64,000 nucleotides of DNA from Parastagonospora avenae f. sp. tritici 18332-5 (lineage: Eukaryota; Ascomycota; Dothideomycetes; Pleosporales; Phaeosphaeriaceae), in NCBI GenBank assembly GCA_022559985.1, contig JAFJTR010000040.1, forward strand, positions 186,001-250,000, given 5' to 3'. A program made the position numbers and the translations under genes. Position 1 is the first letter of the stretch. Each line of letters opens with the position of its first letter. Below the pieces are notes generated by a model, which did no database searches, had not been told where the DNA came from, and saw nothing but the letters and a program-made list of their open reading frames with translations. Positions 1 through 12,144 of this stretch are shown in pieces.

Positions 1-3000
1 GCTTTGACGCATCGCGCAGCTTTTGAAGCACTGTAGTACCGCGGCCACGACGATCGTCTTGCGTCGAGTGGAGCACAGCTAGCAGGCTCCATAGTGCTTG
101 CTGTGGGTATGAAGAAGCAACCCGGAGGATAATTGTCTGAAGTGCCTCCCAGACGTTTTTGTTGGGATGGCTTATGCGAGTGATAATCTGCGGGAAGGTA
201 GTGTACCACGCAAATGCCGGCATTCGCTGCCCAGCATAGCGCTTCAAGTATTCGTTGAGGTGTTTCAAATACCCAGCTCGGTGATCGTGGAACTCCTTGT
301 CACGCGTCGTTCTCGGCGCAGTGTTCATGACCTCCATGCCCATGTCCAGCCAAAGAGTGAGGATTTTGGGCAGAGTTTGGTAGTAGTACTTGGTACCATA
401 GACGGTTGATCGAATGAAGTTCTCAATGACAAGCTTGAGGAGGCTGCCTGACAAATACTCGGAGCTCTGTTTGGTGAGCGGTTGTCGCTTTTCTGACTCA
501 AATAGCTTGAGATAGAACCGTCCGAGGTAGTAATGGCATTTGTCCCATCTAGGATATGCCATGACTGCCGCCGCGTACTCCTCCTTCAGAGCTATCGACT
601 TTGTCTGTCCTGCTCGATCCAACCATTTTGCTAGGAGTAGCTGGGCGTTTGCTTTGATCTTGCTGCCATGTTCTTCGGGTAGACCTGCTGTAGTAACGGA
701 TATGTTGATCGGCACAACATCGTCAGGTTGCTCGAAAGCATTGCTTGCAATTGCGCCACGCAGATTCTGAATGGCCTTTCTATGGTGGCCCTCCTTCCAC
801 AGCAGTTTGGAGTATTCAATTTTCGATGCAGTGTCTCCTAGCTTTTCCGCGTGCATCACGGAATTGAAAGCAGTGGTCATGAAATTTCCTTTGCGCGCAA
901 GTCTCCCGGTTGTCAGCCATGCGGCGGCTATATCCAGGTTTGTGAAGTCAATACTATGGCATGTTAGAACAAGCGCTTTAATAGCACACAACAAGACTTA
1001 CCGTGACAAGGACATGGCAGCCCTACGCACTCCCAGAAGGTATTGCTTGTCCGAAGTGTAAGCGCCGATGATGTCTAATCGCCGGTCCAGATTATCAATG
1101 ATATTTTCGCGATTCGGCGGCATGGTCGAGGTCATGCCGCTCACTGCTTCCAACTCGTATAAAGCATGCAATTTGACCAGATGGTCATGGCACGCCTGTA
1201 TCGAAGAGGTCGTCGACGGAGAGAGTCCTGCAGCGAGCGCCTCTCTCAGAGTTGTAATAATTGCCTGGAAAGCTGCACTATCTTTGCGACGTAAAGCGAG
1301 CAACGCACGCCCAACACCGACATTAAAATCAAGGATGGATATCTTCTCTGGTGCTGGCGAAGAGCCCAGAATGCGCTCCAGCTGTGGCCACTTACCGGCT
1401 GACCATGCCGCTTCCGCTGCAAAAGGCAGTGTGCTGCTCGACAAGGAGTTGGAGGCATGGAAGCCGTCTACATAGTTAAGTATCGAGTCTGCCGTAGACG
1501 TTAGCGTAGTACAAGTCGGCCTTGCCACGTTTATTACCATATTGACCAGACTCCTTAAGACAGTTCAAAAGGTTGATCTGCGTTTCCGTGTCGTTTGGCT
1601 TCTCGGCCAACGCAATCTCATACCAGCTTTGGGCTGCTGTTAACCGTCCCGCTTTGCGATCCTCGATGATCTGCTGCTCCGGATTGAGTACTCGCAAGTG
1701 AGCCGATATACCCTCGATGCTGTCGGGCTCATCAATTTGAGCATAGATCATCTGCAAGTGTTGCAGCATCTCGTCCTTTTCAGCGAACCATTGTTTGGCG
1801 TTGCCTTTGACCTGTTGTTGCTGGCGAATATATTGTTCCCAGTGGAAGAGAGCGCGGGCGTAAGATCCACATTCGACGGCCCGTCTTGAGATGATCTCTG
1901 CTGGGATAAGTTGTAGTACACCTTCGACACGACTGATCTGCTTGATAGCATTCATCTCATCTTCCTCGGACACGCCCCGACCTGTTTTCCCTGCCATTGC
2001 TCGTGCTTCATTCGCAGCTTTTCTTCTTTCTTGAAGCCACATGGAGAGATAATCGAGTGTTTGAAAGACATTCTATATCTTGTTAGCTCTTCTGGTTATA
2101 GCGACGGATTTCAAGCTCGTACCTCGCTACACTGCTTGATCAGAGTGGCATCAGCCTGCTCTGGGGAATGTATCTCTGTTTGGAGCACCGTAAGCAGCTC
2201 TCTCCCGACGTTCTCCATGTTCTTCTCGTCATCAGATACAATTACGTTCAAGGCTGCGAAAGGCAGTATGAAGGTCGCGATTGATAGATCGTAGCCTCTG
2301 ATGACACGGGCTAGAACTGGAAAGACCATCTCGACATTGACACCCTGACCTTTCTGTAGCAAATCGTACACAAAAGTTTGCAGCCAGGTCCCATGACTAG
2401 TGCTGTTGCTGAAGATTGGGTACTGCGGACCCTCGTAACGGAGACCCGGATTAAGATTGACAGAATACCTGGACGTGAGAAATGGCGTGAGAACATTCCG
2501 GACAGCTTCAGGAATTTCGTTCCATCGTTGTGCCTCGGTGCTGTTCTGCGATGAGCGCGGCTGCATTTGCTTCAAGGCACTGAATCCGCAGTGCCTAAGC
2601 ATCTCTTGCATGACATACGCTATCCACCCTTGTGCCTTCGCATTGGTTGTAGACAGAAACACCTTCACAAGAACTTGCTCAAGCAGCAGCGCCACAAAAT
2701 CAATGTCTTCGTCTCTTTTTGAAAAGTTGGAGAGCATGAGCACTCGCTTCTTTTCGCGTACGCTCTCAACCCGGTAGGGATCAAGGCCGCCGATGATGCC
2801 CAAACATTGCGCACACATAGTGGTAATATCCTGATGATCCTCGGTAAATCGTATGCTTGCATCTAGCAGAGAGCGGGTAAGGACTTCGAGGACTGGCAGC
2901 GGCTTTTGACTGATGAGTGACTGGTGGAGATGCTTCTGGTTGGCATCCAAGTACGGGACGAGCTCCTTCAGCGCCTGACGCACAACAACCGCATTCTGAT

Positions 3001-6000
3001 CTTTACAGCGGTTCCCAAAGGATTGGAAGATCTTGATGGGATCTACCATTGCCTTCAGCCGAACCAGTTCTCCTTCCGTCTTCGAGAGCATTGTTATGTC
3101 TGAGAGCGAGGGCAGATATTCAATTCTCGCCCGTAGCTGAGTGTCATATTTCTGCGTGAGACTAACGATCGTCTTGCTGGCCTGAAGCTGAGTTTCCTCC
3201 GAGAACAACAACCAATGTTGTACAATGAGGGCGAGAGTTTGGTCGATCACAACCATAATTTCGCCAGCATCGAGGACGTTGAGGAATGCAACCCAGATGG
3301 AAAAGGTTTCATCGCAGAGGTCTGGGTCAGCCATTGCAGACTGCAGACAAGCACGGAACTATCGACATCAGCAAGCAATGTACAATCGATATAAGCCACT
3401 TACCTGGGGTAGAGCACCGTTCACGTTATAGCGTGCAAGGCTAATGAGTTCACCAATAGCTGCAATACTCCGCTTTCGCTCCGGCAGCGGTTGCGTAATG
3501 GCTTTGGCTTGTGCCAAAGGGCTTTCGATAACATCTGTGAAATGAGCGATGATGCCTAGGATGTGCGTTTCGAAGAACACGTCAAGGCTTTTGGATCTTG
3601 ATGTTGACTTGCGCTGCCCAGGCTTCGTCTCGGCCAGCATAGCAAGAGTCCCAAATCCACGTTGGTACTGAGAAGTCAGCCAGTGAAACTATATGCGCTA
3701 CAAGTAGACGTACCAGCTTCTTCTTCGTATCGTCTTGGTCAGCGGCTAGCAAGAGGATCTCGATTGCGATGCCTGTAATGTCAGCCGCAATCAAGGCTTC
3801 CAGTTTGTTGTTAGCGCCTTCTCGTATGGCTGGTTCGATGGCCGCCAGAGTGTCCATCGTGTTGCTCTCAACATCTGTGACAGGTTGGCATAACAGCAAA
3901 GCAAGGATCCTGGCTAGGTTTCTCTTGGGTTGAGTTAGGACTTCTCCAACAGATGCTCGTCGCGCCTGTGCAATCTTTTCAATGATGTCTCTCCTCTTCG
4001 TGAGCACCAGATGAGGCAGCGTGTCGGCTTGAGTTAATACCAGCAATTGACGAACGCTTTGCTCGGTCAAGTCTGCAAGTAATTGGGCCTTCTGAGGTTT
4101 GTTGATGATATCTTTGATCACGGAAAATGCAATGACTCTCCAATATGGCTGCAAGAGCTGCGTGGTGTTTGTATCGAGATCGGCGGCGATCGCGTCAAGC
4201 TGCTCTTCTCAGTATTGAGTCGTACTCAGTTCAATGCTTGCAACTCACCTCAGTATATGCGAGTCCACAGATCAAGGCATTGTGGTGCCCAAGATACTCT
4301 ATGAGATGATGTAAGATAATAGGCAGCTCAAGTTCACCGCAAGATCTTGGTCATTGTTAGCATACGTGCTGCATGATGTGTTGAACGACGTACCGTGCAA
4401 CCAGGCCATAAGACACGATGAGGGTCTCTTGGTCGGAGATGACGTCTCTCTTCGCAAGTGCGCCGAGGAACTCTACAGTTGACCGTCTGTTTTTCTGCCT
4501 CGTGCTTCTTGAGATGTCGTTCCTCAAGAAAGACATCAATGAGCGACTACCAAGGAATTAGTTTGTGCTCGTCTCAACATAAACATCTTCTAACTTACGT
4601 TGCAGCAAGTTTGAGCTCTCTCAAGGATCTGCTCATTGATCCCAGCAACCATTGCCCCAGCTCGCAAGTCTCCAGGTTAAGGTAGTCGACATTTGAAATG
4701 TGATTGTATACTCTACCGATGGCCACGGCCATCAGAATTCGAGCTTTGGGAGAGCTCTGGAACTTTGACTCTTTTGTGATGACGAGCATGGCGGCAATAG
4801 CATCCTTCCAAACCTCGCCATCACCCTTCTCATTCCAGTATGGCCTCAGATGCTTTTCAAATGTAGATGGCGTATCACACAAAATACATGTGGCTGTCTT
4901 CGATTCTCCGGAAGCTGGGTCGCACGCCTCTAAAGACTGTGATCCTGCACAAGCAATTTTCGCAAAGGCTGAAAGCAGTTCATGTTGATCTTGCTCACTC
5001 TGCTCGGGTTCTTCATGCATAGACGAGTAAGTTTCCCTGGCTGGTTAGCGATATTCATGTGATTTGGGCGCCTTGAACTTACTGCACGATGTTGTGGAGG
5101 TTGCTTAGATTAAACACAGGCGATTCTTGCGAGCTGCCATTCAATACAATCATCAATTGCTTGTAAGCCGAATCGTTGATGTCTTCCGAAGAGTCAGGCA
5201 GAGTTTTGCGTCGCTTACTTGGTCTGTCGTCCTCATCACCAATGTTGAGTGAACGAAAAGTCTTCAAAATTTCCGTAGCCTCTTCAAGAACCTGCGGGTT
5301 TGGAAAGGCTCCAAGAGGATTCGTGCAAAGCTCTTTCCGAAGATCTGCGACCTCCACAGGCCAAGAGTCTGGTGACGTCCATAAGCAAAGTGCCGACTGT
5401 GCAATATTAGCTTTGTCAATGATAATGATAAAGTGTGACACCTACTTGTAAGTATCTCCGTAGGCTAGAAAACTTTTCGGCATTATGACAAAGTTGTGCT
5501 ATGCTTATCTCGAGATCATCAATGATGACGGCTGAAGAATTGACGCGGCGGCGGCTAGACGCAATTACAGGCGTTGAGAGATCAGAAACGACGGCCCGTA
5601 AGCGAACAAGCAATAGAGCGAGTTGCAATTGATTTGGAGCAGATAAGTTGGGCTTCTCTAGCAGGCTGGCTAGACCACGAATGAGACTCTGCGCACTTTT
5701 GGCTGATCTAGGAATGCGACCTTCCGAGTCTTTCGTCGGACCTATTACCAATTGCAGGACCTCAAGGTATAAGCCTATCGTCTCGTCTTGAAGCAATCCC
5801 TTACCCGAACCAGTAGTCCATCGCCTAAAGTGTTGCCAAAGTACAAGGCAGGTATCCAGGACCCAGGGCTGATAGTTTTCGGAAGCAGAGATGCTCGTAC
5901 ATTGCCACTTTTGCTGGTTGTTCCCATTGATCAACGACAAGAGAAGGCTGAATCCGATGTAAATTGCTGCAATTTGTGATGAGACTGTCCTTTGCAATTC

Positions 6001-6783
6001 GTGAGGGATCGCAACAAATTGCTGACTTTCGGGCCAGAATGCTCCAATACAACTCGGTGATGGAATTGTAACTCGGAAAGACTGTACTGATGGTGTTGAT
6101 GGATCTCTGACAGCTTCAAGCTCGGCTATGATGACTGGAAATCGCTTAGTGTTGTCAAGAGAGGTTATTCAACCGCACATACAATGAATGGAAGATCTGT
6201 ACAGAGTTGCCACGCTAGTTGCATGCTGCCAAAACGACGGATTCTGTAACAAGACTTCGAGAGAAAGCCCTAGAAGGTCTCGAGCATGCTGATGCAGCGG
6301 TTGCATCGTCACGTGTGACAGCAAGCCCATTAATTTGGGAAAGAGCCATACGAACAGCGGCGGCTGTGGGATTCCTTCTTCTTCGGCATCTTTGATGCTC
6401 AGCAGCAGATGTGGCTTCTTTCGGATGATGAGCTGCAGCGCGGATATGCTGTCAATGCCTTTTTCCTTCTGCTGGCCTTGGGCGAACGGGTCGTCCTTGA
6501 AGAGGCCCTCTAGGCCAGCTTCAGCAATGACGCAAATCAGTGCAACGAGCTGGGGATCTGGTTCATCGGTGCTTGGATGCTGTAAGAACTCCTTGACAAG
6601 CTCTCCGAACGAAACTTTGGTTGCAGCATCATGGCGAGCGTGCAGATTCGAAGCATTTTGGACGATCTGGGCCGCGATGGTAGATGGCGGTGGCAGGTTC
6701 GCATTCGCGTTCGATGTGGCCAACCCGTTGGTTGTTGGCGGCGGTGCCATCCGCTGAGTTGAATTTCCGCCTTTACGAACCAT
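1..6783 (-). CDS. ATR/Mec1/UvsB-type checkpoint kinase, 3' end cut by window edge
   Basis: PI3K-like protein kinase of the DNA-damage and replication checkpoint. Exons on the minus strand: 6183-6783, 5446-6134, 5083-5396, 4599-5036, 4394-4546, 4249-4345, 3714-4202, 3404-3667, 2123-3358, 1538-2072, 1002-1467 and 1-954. All 11 junctions keep frame and encode about 2,078 residues. HEAT-like repeats fill the N-terminal half. A UME-type segment begins near residue 1020 and contains 'LIVQHWLLFSEETQ'. FAT-type repeats follow from about 1450 ('AYPRWDKCHYYLGRF'). The family is usually about 2,400-2,500 residues, so the missing part should be the kinase and FATC domains, to the left of position 1. The start ATG at 6783 opens the longest frame. 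An ACGCGT (MluI/MCB) word sits about 320 bp upstream. ATM/Tel1 is less likely because of the UME segment. Confidence 0.9.
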
Positions 6784-7278
6784 TTCGTGTTACTGTATGG
6801 TCATGGTGAGAAGGGAATGAGATGGAAGATCAACCTCGCAGCAAGGTCGAGGCTAGCACTCTTCCAGGGAATCGAGCATGAGGTGTAGTGAAAGAACTCA
6901 AACGTTCGGCTATGTTGAGTACAGTACGAACACGAACGAGATGATGGCGGGGCCCTACTGTGAATGCAGTAGCAGTGTCTAAAGGTTCTGCACGGAAATG
7001 GCAATTGTATGATCGATATGCACCTTCTTGATCCTTTCTTTGAGGTTGTCGGCGTTCGCTACCCCCGGACTAACAAGAGTCTCCGATGGAAGCGACGTGA
7101 CACGCGTCGACGACAAAATCACCCATCGCGCGATCCCGTGACACTGCCAAGCCACATTTAGTCTCTCCCGCACGTGCCCGCGATTGAAGGCGAACAGCTA
7201 CATATCGAACCACCATTTGTAGTGAGCGAAGCGCATGCTCAAATCCCACTGAATTACGACTCATATACTACCGTGACG
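6784..7278. promoter_or_regulatory. Divergent intergenic region between the ATR-like gene and COX16
   Basis: This 495-bp stretch separates two divergent start codons and must hold both promoters. It contains no convincing ORF. An ACGCGT word at 7102-7107 matches the MluI cell-cycle box bound by MBF. I see no clear TATA box close to either start. Confidence 0.5.
7102..7107. promoter_or_regulatory. MCB (ACGCGT) motif between ATR and COX16
   Basis: Exact palindromic ACGCGT. In yeasts this is the MBF (Mbp1-Swi6) site of G1/S and DNA-replication genes. A role here is inferred only from position and from the nature of the neighbouring ATR-like gene. A single hexamer can occur by chance. Confidence 0.3.
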
Positions 7279-7686
7279 ATGCCCGGCCCCTTCTCCTCTC
7301 GCTCCTTTGCCGCCACACTCCCCAACTCGATCGCCGCCCGCTACCGCAAGCAATTGCAAAAGCACCCATTTCTACTCTTCGGGCTGCCTTTTATGGCCAC
7401 AATCGTTGCTGGCTCGTTTATGCTCACGCCTGCCACAGCACTACGTTACGAGCGATACGACAGGAAGAATCAGCAGATTACACAGGAAGAGGCCATGGGC
7501 TTAAGGCAAGAGCGAAGGAAGGTGAATATGAAGGACGAGTATTATGTGAGTGCGTTGCGCATTGGCTATATGCCGTAGATATGACGGCTGAATTTCGTAT
7601 AGAGGTTACAGGCGAAAGACCTCGAAGACTGGGAGCAGAGGCGTGTCAAGCGACTACCTGGCGAGCCAGACGGAACACTTGTATGA
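7279..7686 (+). CDS. COX16: Cytochrome c oxidase assembly protein COX16
   Basis: Small inner-mitochondrial-membrane protein needed for complex IV assembly. Exons 7279-7545 and 7603-7686 give 116 residues, a normal fungal length. The family core is clear: 'KHPFLLFGLPFMATIVAGSF' (one membrane helix, about residues 29-48), then 'LTPATALRYERYDRK', and the C-terminal 'EDWEQRRVKRLPGEPDGTL'. The frame stays open upstream to about 7174, but the first ATG is 7279 and the family normally starts with a similar MPxFxS-like N-terminus. The 57-nt intron falls at phase 0, just after the 'DEYY' residues. It is divergent from the ATR gene and convergent with HMG-CoA synthase. Confidence 0.95.
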
Positions 7687-8109
7687 GTGCGAGGTGGATG
7701 CACAACACAAAGCATTGGGCCGGGGTTTTTCTTTGGCGTTATGCATGACAATACAAGAGCAAGATATGGTGTCGCTGCGGTGATGTTCATGAACAAATAT
7801 TCTTCTATCTACATGGACGCTTCGCAGTGAAGCTAAATTAGGGCAGCCAAGTCTCTTGACTAGCCGTTGTACTGTTGGCATTCATAAATGCCAACCTATC
7901 CGTCGCATACATCATGATGTTCGTTCCCTCGAGGACCATGACGGCTCTCGCCCGCCTCCAAACAGACAAATGGTCCAAAACTCCTTGGTCGAAAGATGCA
8001 TACCTTACCGAGTCTATGCCGAGGGCAGACATTGACTCCTGCAAATGCTCAGAATGCAGCGGAAGAGAAAAAAAGTCGTGGTATAAGTCTGGTTTCGGCA
8101 GAAACACAT
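7687..8109. other. Convergent intergenic region, no gene seen
   Basis: About 420 bp between the COX16 and HMG-CoA synthase stop codons. It should contain both 3' UTRs. I see no ORF or repeat worth reporting. Confidence 0.5.
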
Positions 8110-9706
8110 CTACTGCTTGATCTCGTACGAGCGGCGGAACATGTCGTCAATGTGGGTGAGGTAGTAGGTACCAGGGAAGAGGCCATCGGTCTTGCCGGTG
8201 GGGGTATAGCTCTTCTTGAGATGGGCCTGCTCACGAAGGTTGCACATCTAAGAGGAGTCAGTTACGTGTATCGACAACAATACTGAGGCCGTGTCAAAGG
8301 ATGCTTACCTCATCATACACCTCAGGGGCGACCACGCGCCTGGACTCCAGACGGTTAGGGATACCAAGCTGCTTGGCCATGTTTTCGACGCTGCCGTTCA
8401 CCTTGAACGAGAACATTGAGGAGGCAAGACCACTTCCGTAGCTGAAAAGACCGATGCGCTTGCCCTGCAAGCTCTGGTTGTCAACGTTGGCGAGAATGCT
8501 GGCCAAGCTGCCGTAGACGCTGCCACAGTACATGTTTCCGCACTGCGTTGGGACGTTGATGCTGGGCTGGACGCGGGCGTTGAAGCGCTTCTTGGCGAGT
8601 GCCATGAAGGTCTTCTCAACGGTCTTGTCCGTGACGGATGTGGCGTAGTCCATATCCCTCAATTCAGCGGGAACCTCAGCGAAAATGGGGTTGGATGGGT
8701 TGGTGAGATAGTCGTTGTATAGCAGGCGAGCGTATGACTTGGACACAAGCTTGCAAGTGGGGGCGTGGAAAGCCATGTAGTCGAAACGGTCAAGAGGAGT
8801 CTCGCGAGCCTCCTCGTGGCCATTGGCACCGTTGCCATTTTGTTGCGACTTCAAAGTCTGCTCGCGCGCGTTGTAGGCCTTGTAGCAGGCATCGACCGCC
8901 TCGGTGTAGCAGCGAATGGAGAAGTGGCCGTCTACGATGGGGTACTCGCTCGTGAGATCGGGCTTGTAGAAGTCGTAGGCGTGCTTGATGTACGAGCCGC
9001 GCTGGCCGGCCTCGATGGCAAGAGGGGCGTCAGGACCAATGAGCATGGCAACGCAGCCAGCTCCACCAGTTGGGCGGGCATTGCCCTTCTTGTAAAGAGC
9101 AATGTCACCGGTGACAACGACCGCGTCACGGCCGTCCCACGCGGAGGACTCGATCCAGTTGACGCTGTTGAACAGAGCGTTTGTGCCGCCGTAGCAGGCG
9201 TTGACGGTGTCGACGCCCTCAACGTTGAAGTTGCCAGACTCCTCGAACAGTTGCATAAGCACCGACTTGACGGACTTGGACTTGTCGAGAAGCGTCTCGG
9301 TACCGACTTCGAGGCGGCCAATCGACTTCGGGTCTATGCTGTACTTCTTGAAAAGCGAAGAGAGAGCAGTCAGGGAGAGCGAGTAGATGTCTGTGCAGCA
9401 GAAAGAAGTCAGAGGGCCGTCCTCTCATGCGCCGCGGGGTACTCTAGTGGGAACTCACCCTCACGGTCGTCGCAGAAGGACATCTTGGTCTGACCGAGGC
9501 CAATGGTGTATTTGCCCTGGGAGACGCCATCGAACTTCTCAAGCTCGGTCTGGTCGACGCACTGCACATATTGTCAGGAGGCGTGGTCAACAAGGCGGCC
9601 GGCAGCTCGAGGCGCTGCTGCAAGGGCTGGTGTGGTGTTCACTTGCCTGGCTGGGGATGTAAAGCTCAATGGCCTTGATGCCAATGTTTGTGGGACGAGA
9701 AGCCAT
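8110..9706 (-). CDS. ERG13: Hydroxymethylglutaryl-CoA synthase
   Basis: Condenses acetyl-CoA and acetoacetyl-CoA to HMG-CoA in the mevalonate pathway (ergosterol, isoprenoids). Exons on the minus strand: 9647-9706, 9459-9561, 8309-9390 and 8110-8247, giving 460 residues, the usual fungal size. The nucleophilic cysteine is in 'TVNACYGGTNAL' at about residue 120. Other family signatures are 'IGLGQTKMSFCDDRED' near the N-terminus, 'PTGGAGCVAMLIG', 'HAPTCKLVSKSYARL' and 'SYGSGLASSMFSF'. The C-terminus reads 'REQAHLKKSYTPTGKTDG' and ends 'RRSYEIKQ'. The first intron uses a GC donor (CAG|GCAAGT) rather than GT. Exon 1 encodes only 20 residues. Confidence 0.95.
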
Positions 9707-12144
9707 GACTGCAGATTTGGGTGTTGTGTAGGAGTAGGGGAGGGGCAAGAATGTTGTCAAGGAGTGGCGTTCACCGCTCGTTTAAGTAGTCTCACTTGAG
9801 CCGACAAAGGTCAGAAAAGTGCGGTCTGGTAGCGGCGATCTGTATGTGGCAATGACTGCAGTAGAAACCTTGGAACTCCGCTGGTTCGACAGGTGAGAGC
9901 TTTTAACTGGATTTGTGCAGGGCTTTTGATTCTCAACAACACCGGTTCCCGCGCGCTTGGACAAATGTTGTCGCGTTGGGTTTTTCTCGCGTCCACGGGT
10001 CAGGGTCCTAATGCCGAACTGCGGGGCACATGATCAATCGCCGAGAAGCGCATTCCAAGGCTCTGAGGTTGCTACTGTTCAAGCAGTTCCTTCAGACTTG
10101 CACACAAATGCATAACAAACAGCATGATCTATCAGTGCTTCCTTCTCTGATCACCGCAATCGGCGCAGCGTGGCGCCGCACTTCGCGAGTAGAACATCCG
10201 ATTGCTCGAGCCCGTTGGTCTTGGCATCCAGGGTTACAGCAGGCTATTACTTGTTGTAGCCTAGATCCAGGGACGAAGTGAAAGGGTTGGATGGGTCAGC
10301 CCGTCCCACCATTCCTCGATGGGACTTCAAGATTGCACATTGCCAGAAAACACAGCCTTCGCGCGTGCGTGGCGACACGTAGCTGATGCATCCACCGCAG
10401 CTGGAATCGTACGACTATGGATGCCACCAATGGATTCGATTTTTGTCCTGTTATCAGCAGCACACGCTCCTTCGCTGACGAACTGTTGCGATGCACTGCG
10501 TGCTGTAATACACAATGAGCAACGACGCATCCGCTGAGCGGCAGTTCGCCTCTGCCTTGTCTCCAAGACTCTACCTACAAGAACAGCGACGAGTATCTCT
10601 ATGCGCAATGCGCTCCATGTATACCTTCGGACAAGCTGGCACCACTATCTCTGATCTCTTCTCCCTTTGCCATTACTGCCTACGGCATTATGTACGCAAA
10701 GCCGTCGAGATGATTGTTCACACATTTGTTATGTTGCCTCTGTTTGGCATTCATTATGCGGCCGTCTGCACCTGGTAGTGCCTCTGCCCATGTGAACGCT
10801 GCACATAAGAACAAGTCAGCAGTACATTGCTTTGCGCGATAGCAGAATGATTTGTGTCCAGTCGCATTCACTCACACCCTTAGGCTGACGGGCTCAGTAA
10901 GCGTAAGCTTATCTGACTACTGCTTACATAGATATTGCTTAAGTTAAAAACGACGGGGCATGCGAGCTGCGAGGGATACCTGAATGCTCTTACTGTACTA
11001 CAGGCAGACCGTCCTGTGCAGCAGCTGCACTACTTGTACTTCTACTAGAAGAGGCCGATACCTAGCATAGTCACTCTAAATAGAAGCGTGGTAGGTCCAC
11101 AATCTGGCCGATATCTACGTCAAGCGCCTATATGTGGACTATAAAGACATGGTTGCTGTTGCAAATTTTAGAAAGTCTCCCCACCCAGTACAACTTGTGG
11201 GAACACCTTGAATTCGATCGAAACACACAACTTCTTGGAAGGAGTGGACCTCTTCCAGCGACAGCACGCGAACACCAGAAGATGAATATTTTGGAAATTC
11301 GAGCAGGGAGTGAGAGGAAGAACCAAAAATGCGATTGCTTGGACGGCAAATAAGATCGCATCAGCTGGGCATGTTTTTCTTGAGTGGATGATCACGACAT
11401 GTAACATGCACACTCTATGTAAAGTGAGCAGGTTAGAGACGGATTTGTGTCCGCAACCGGAGGATGCAGCGCGCAATCTATTTCAAGGACGCAAGGGAAT
11501 GTTCGCATAGACCAGAGCGCTTGCTCAAAGCTTTCGACGAACTCGTGGCGCTTGTGGTCAATCGACGGCGATGCTTCGAAGTCTGATGTGTTCGGCGCGC
11601 ATTCACAGGTGTACACTTGGCGATGCGAAGCACACTGACATAGTAATCATAACTCCGCGTACATACGAGCTGGAGGTTAATGATAGTGGTTGCATATTAA
11701 GAAGAGGGGTGATTGGCTGTGGCGGATGAATTGTGGTCGGGATGCAGCAAAGGGCGCCACAGCAGACAATATCGTGCGCAAATACAGGCACAAGTGGGCA
11801 TTGCTCGCAGACTGCCGAAAGTGCGGGTTGTGCAACAAGATCAAGATCAATGGACGGCGTATGTCGGGGCGGATGAAACGTGAAGTCATGCGGGGCTAAA
11901 CTGCAATGGGATCTGCCGGGTTTCCGTGCGAGGGCTGGCGATGCAGGTTTGACCCTACCACACCAAACCGCCAGACCACTCATTCACGCCTCACCAACAC
12001 AGCACACTCGCTTCGACACCCGCCGCTTTCGCGACCTCAATCGCGTCCAAACCAGCCATAATTTCCTTCGACGCACCCATATCGCCATCAGGAGGCCTGC
12101 AGGGAGGGCAGAGCCAGTAGGGCTCTCAGGGAGCGTCTGGCGTC
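9707..12144. other. Gene-free stretch between ERG13 and the membrane-protein gene
   Basis: About 2.4 kb upstream of both flanking genes (divergent arrangement). The ORFs are short, have unconvincing composition, and overlap on both strands. I see no RNA gene or clear repeat. It probably holds both promoters and long 5' leaders. Confidence 0.5.
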
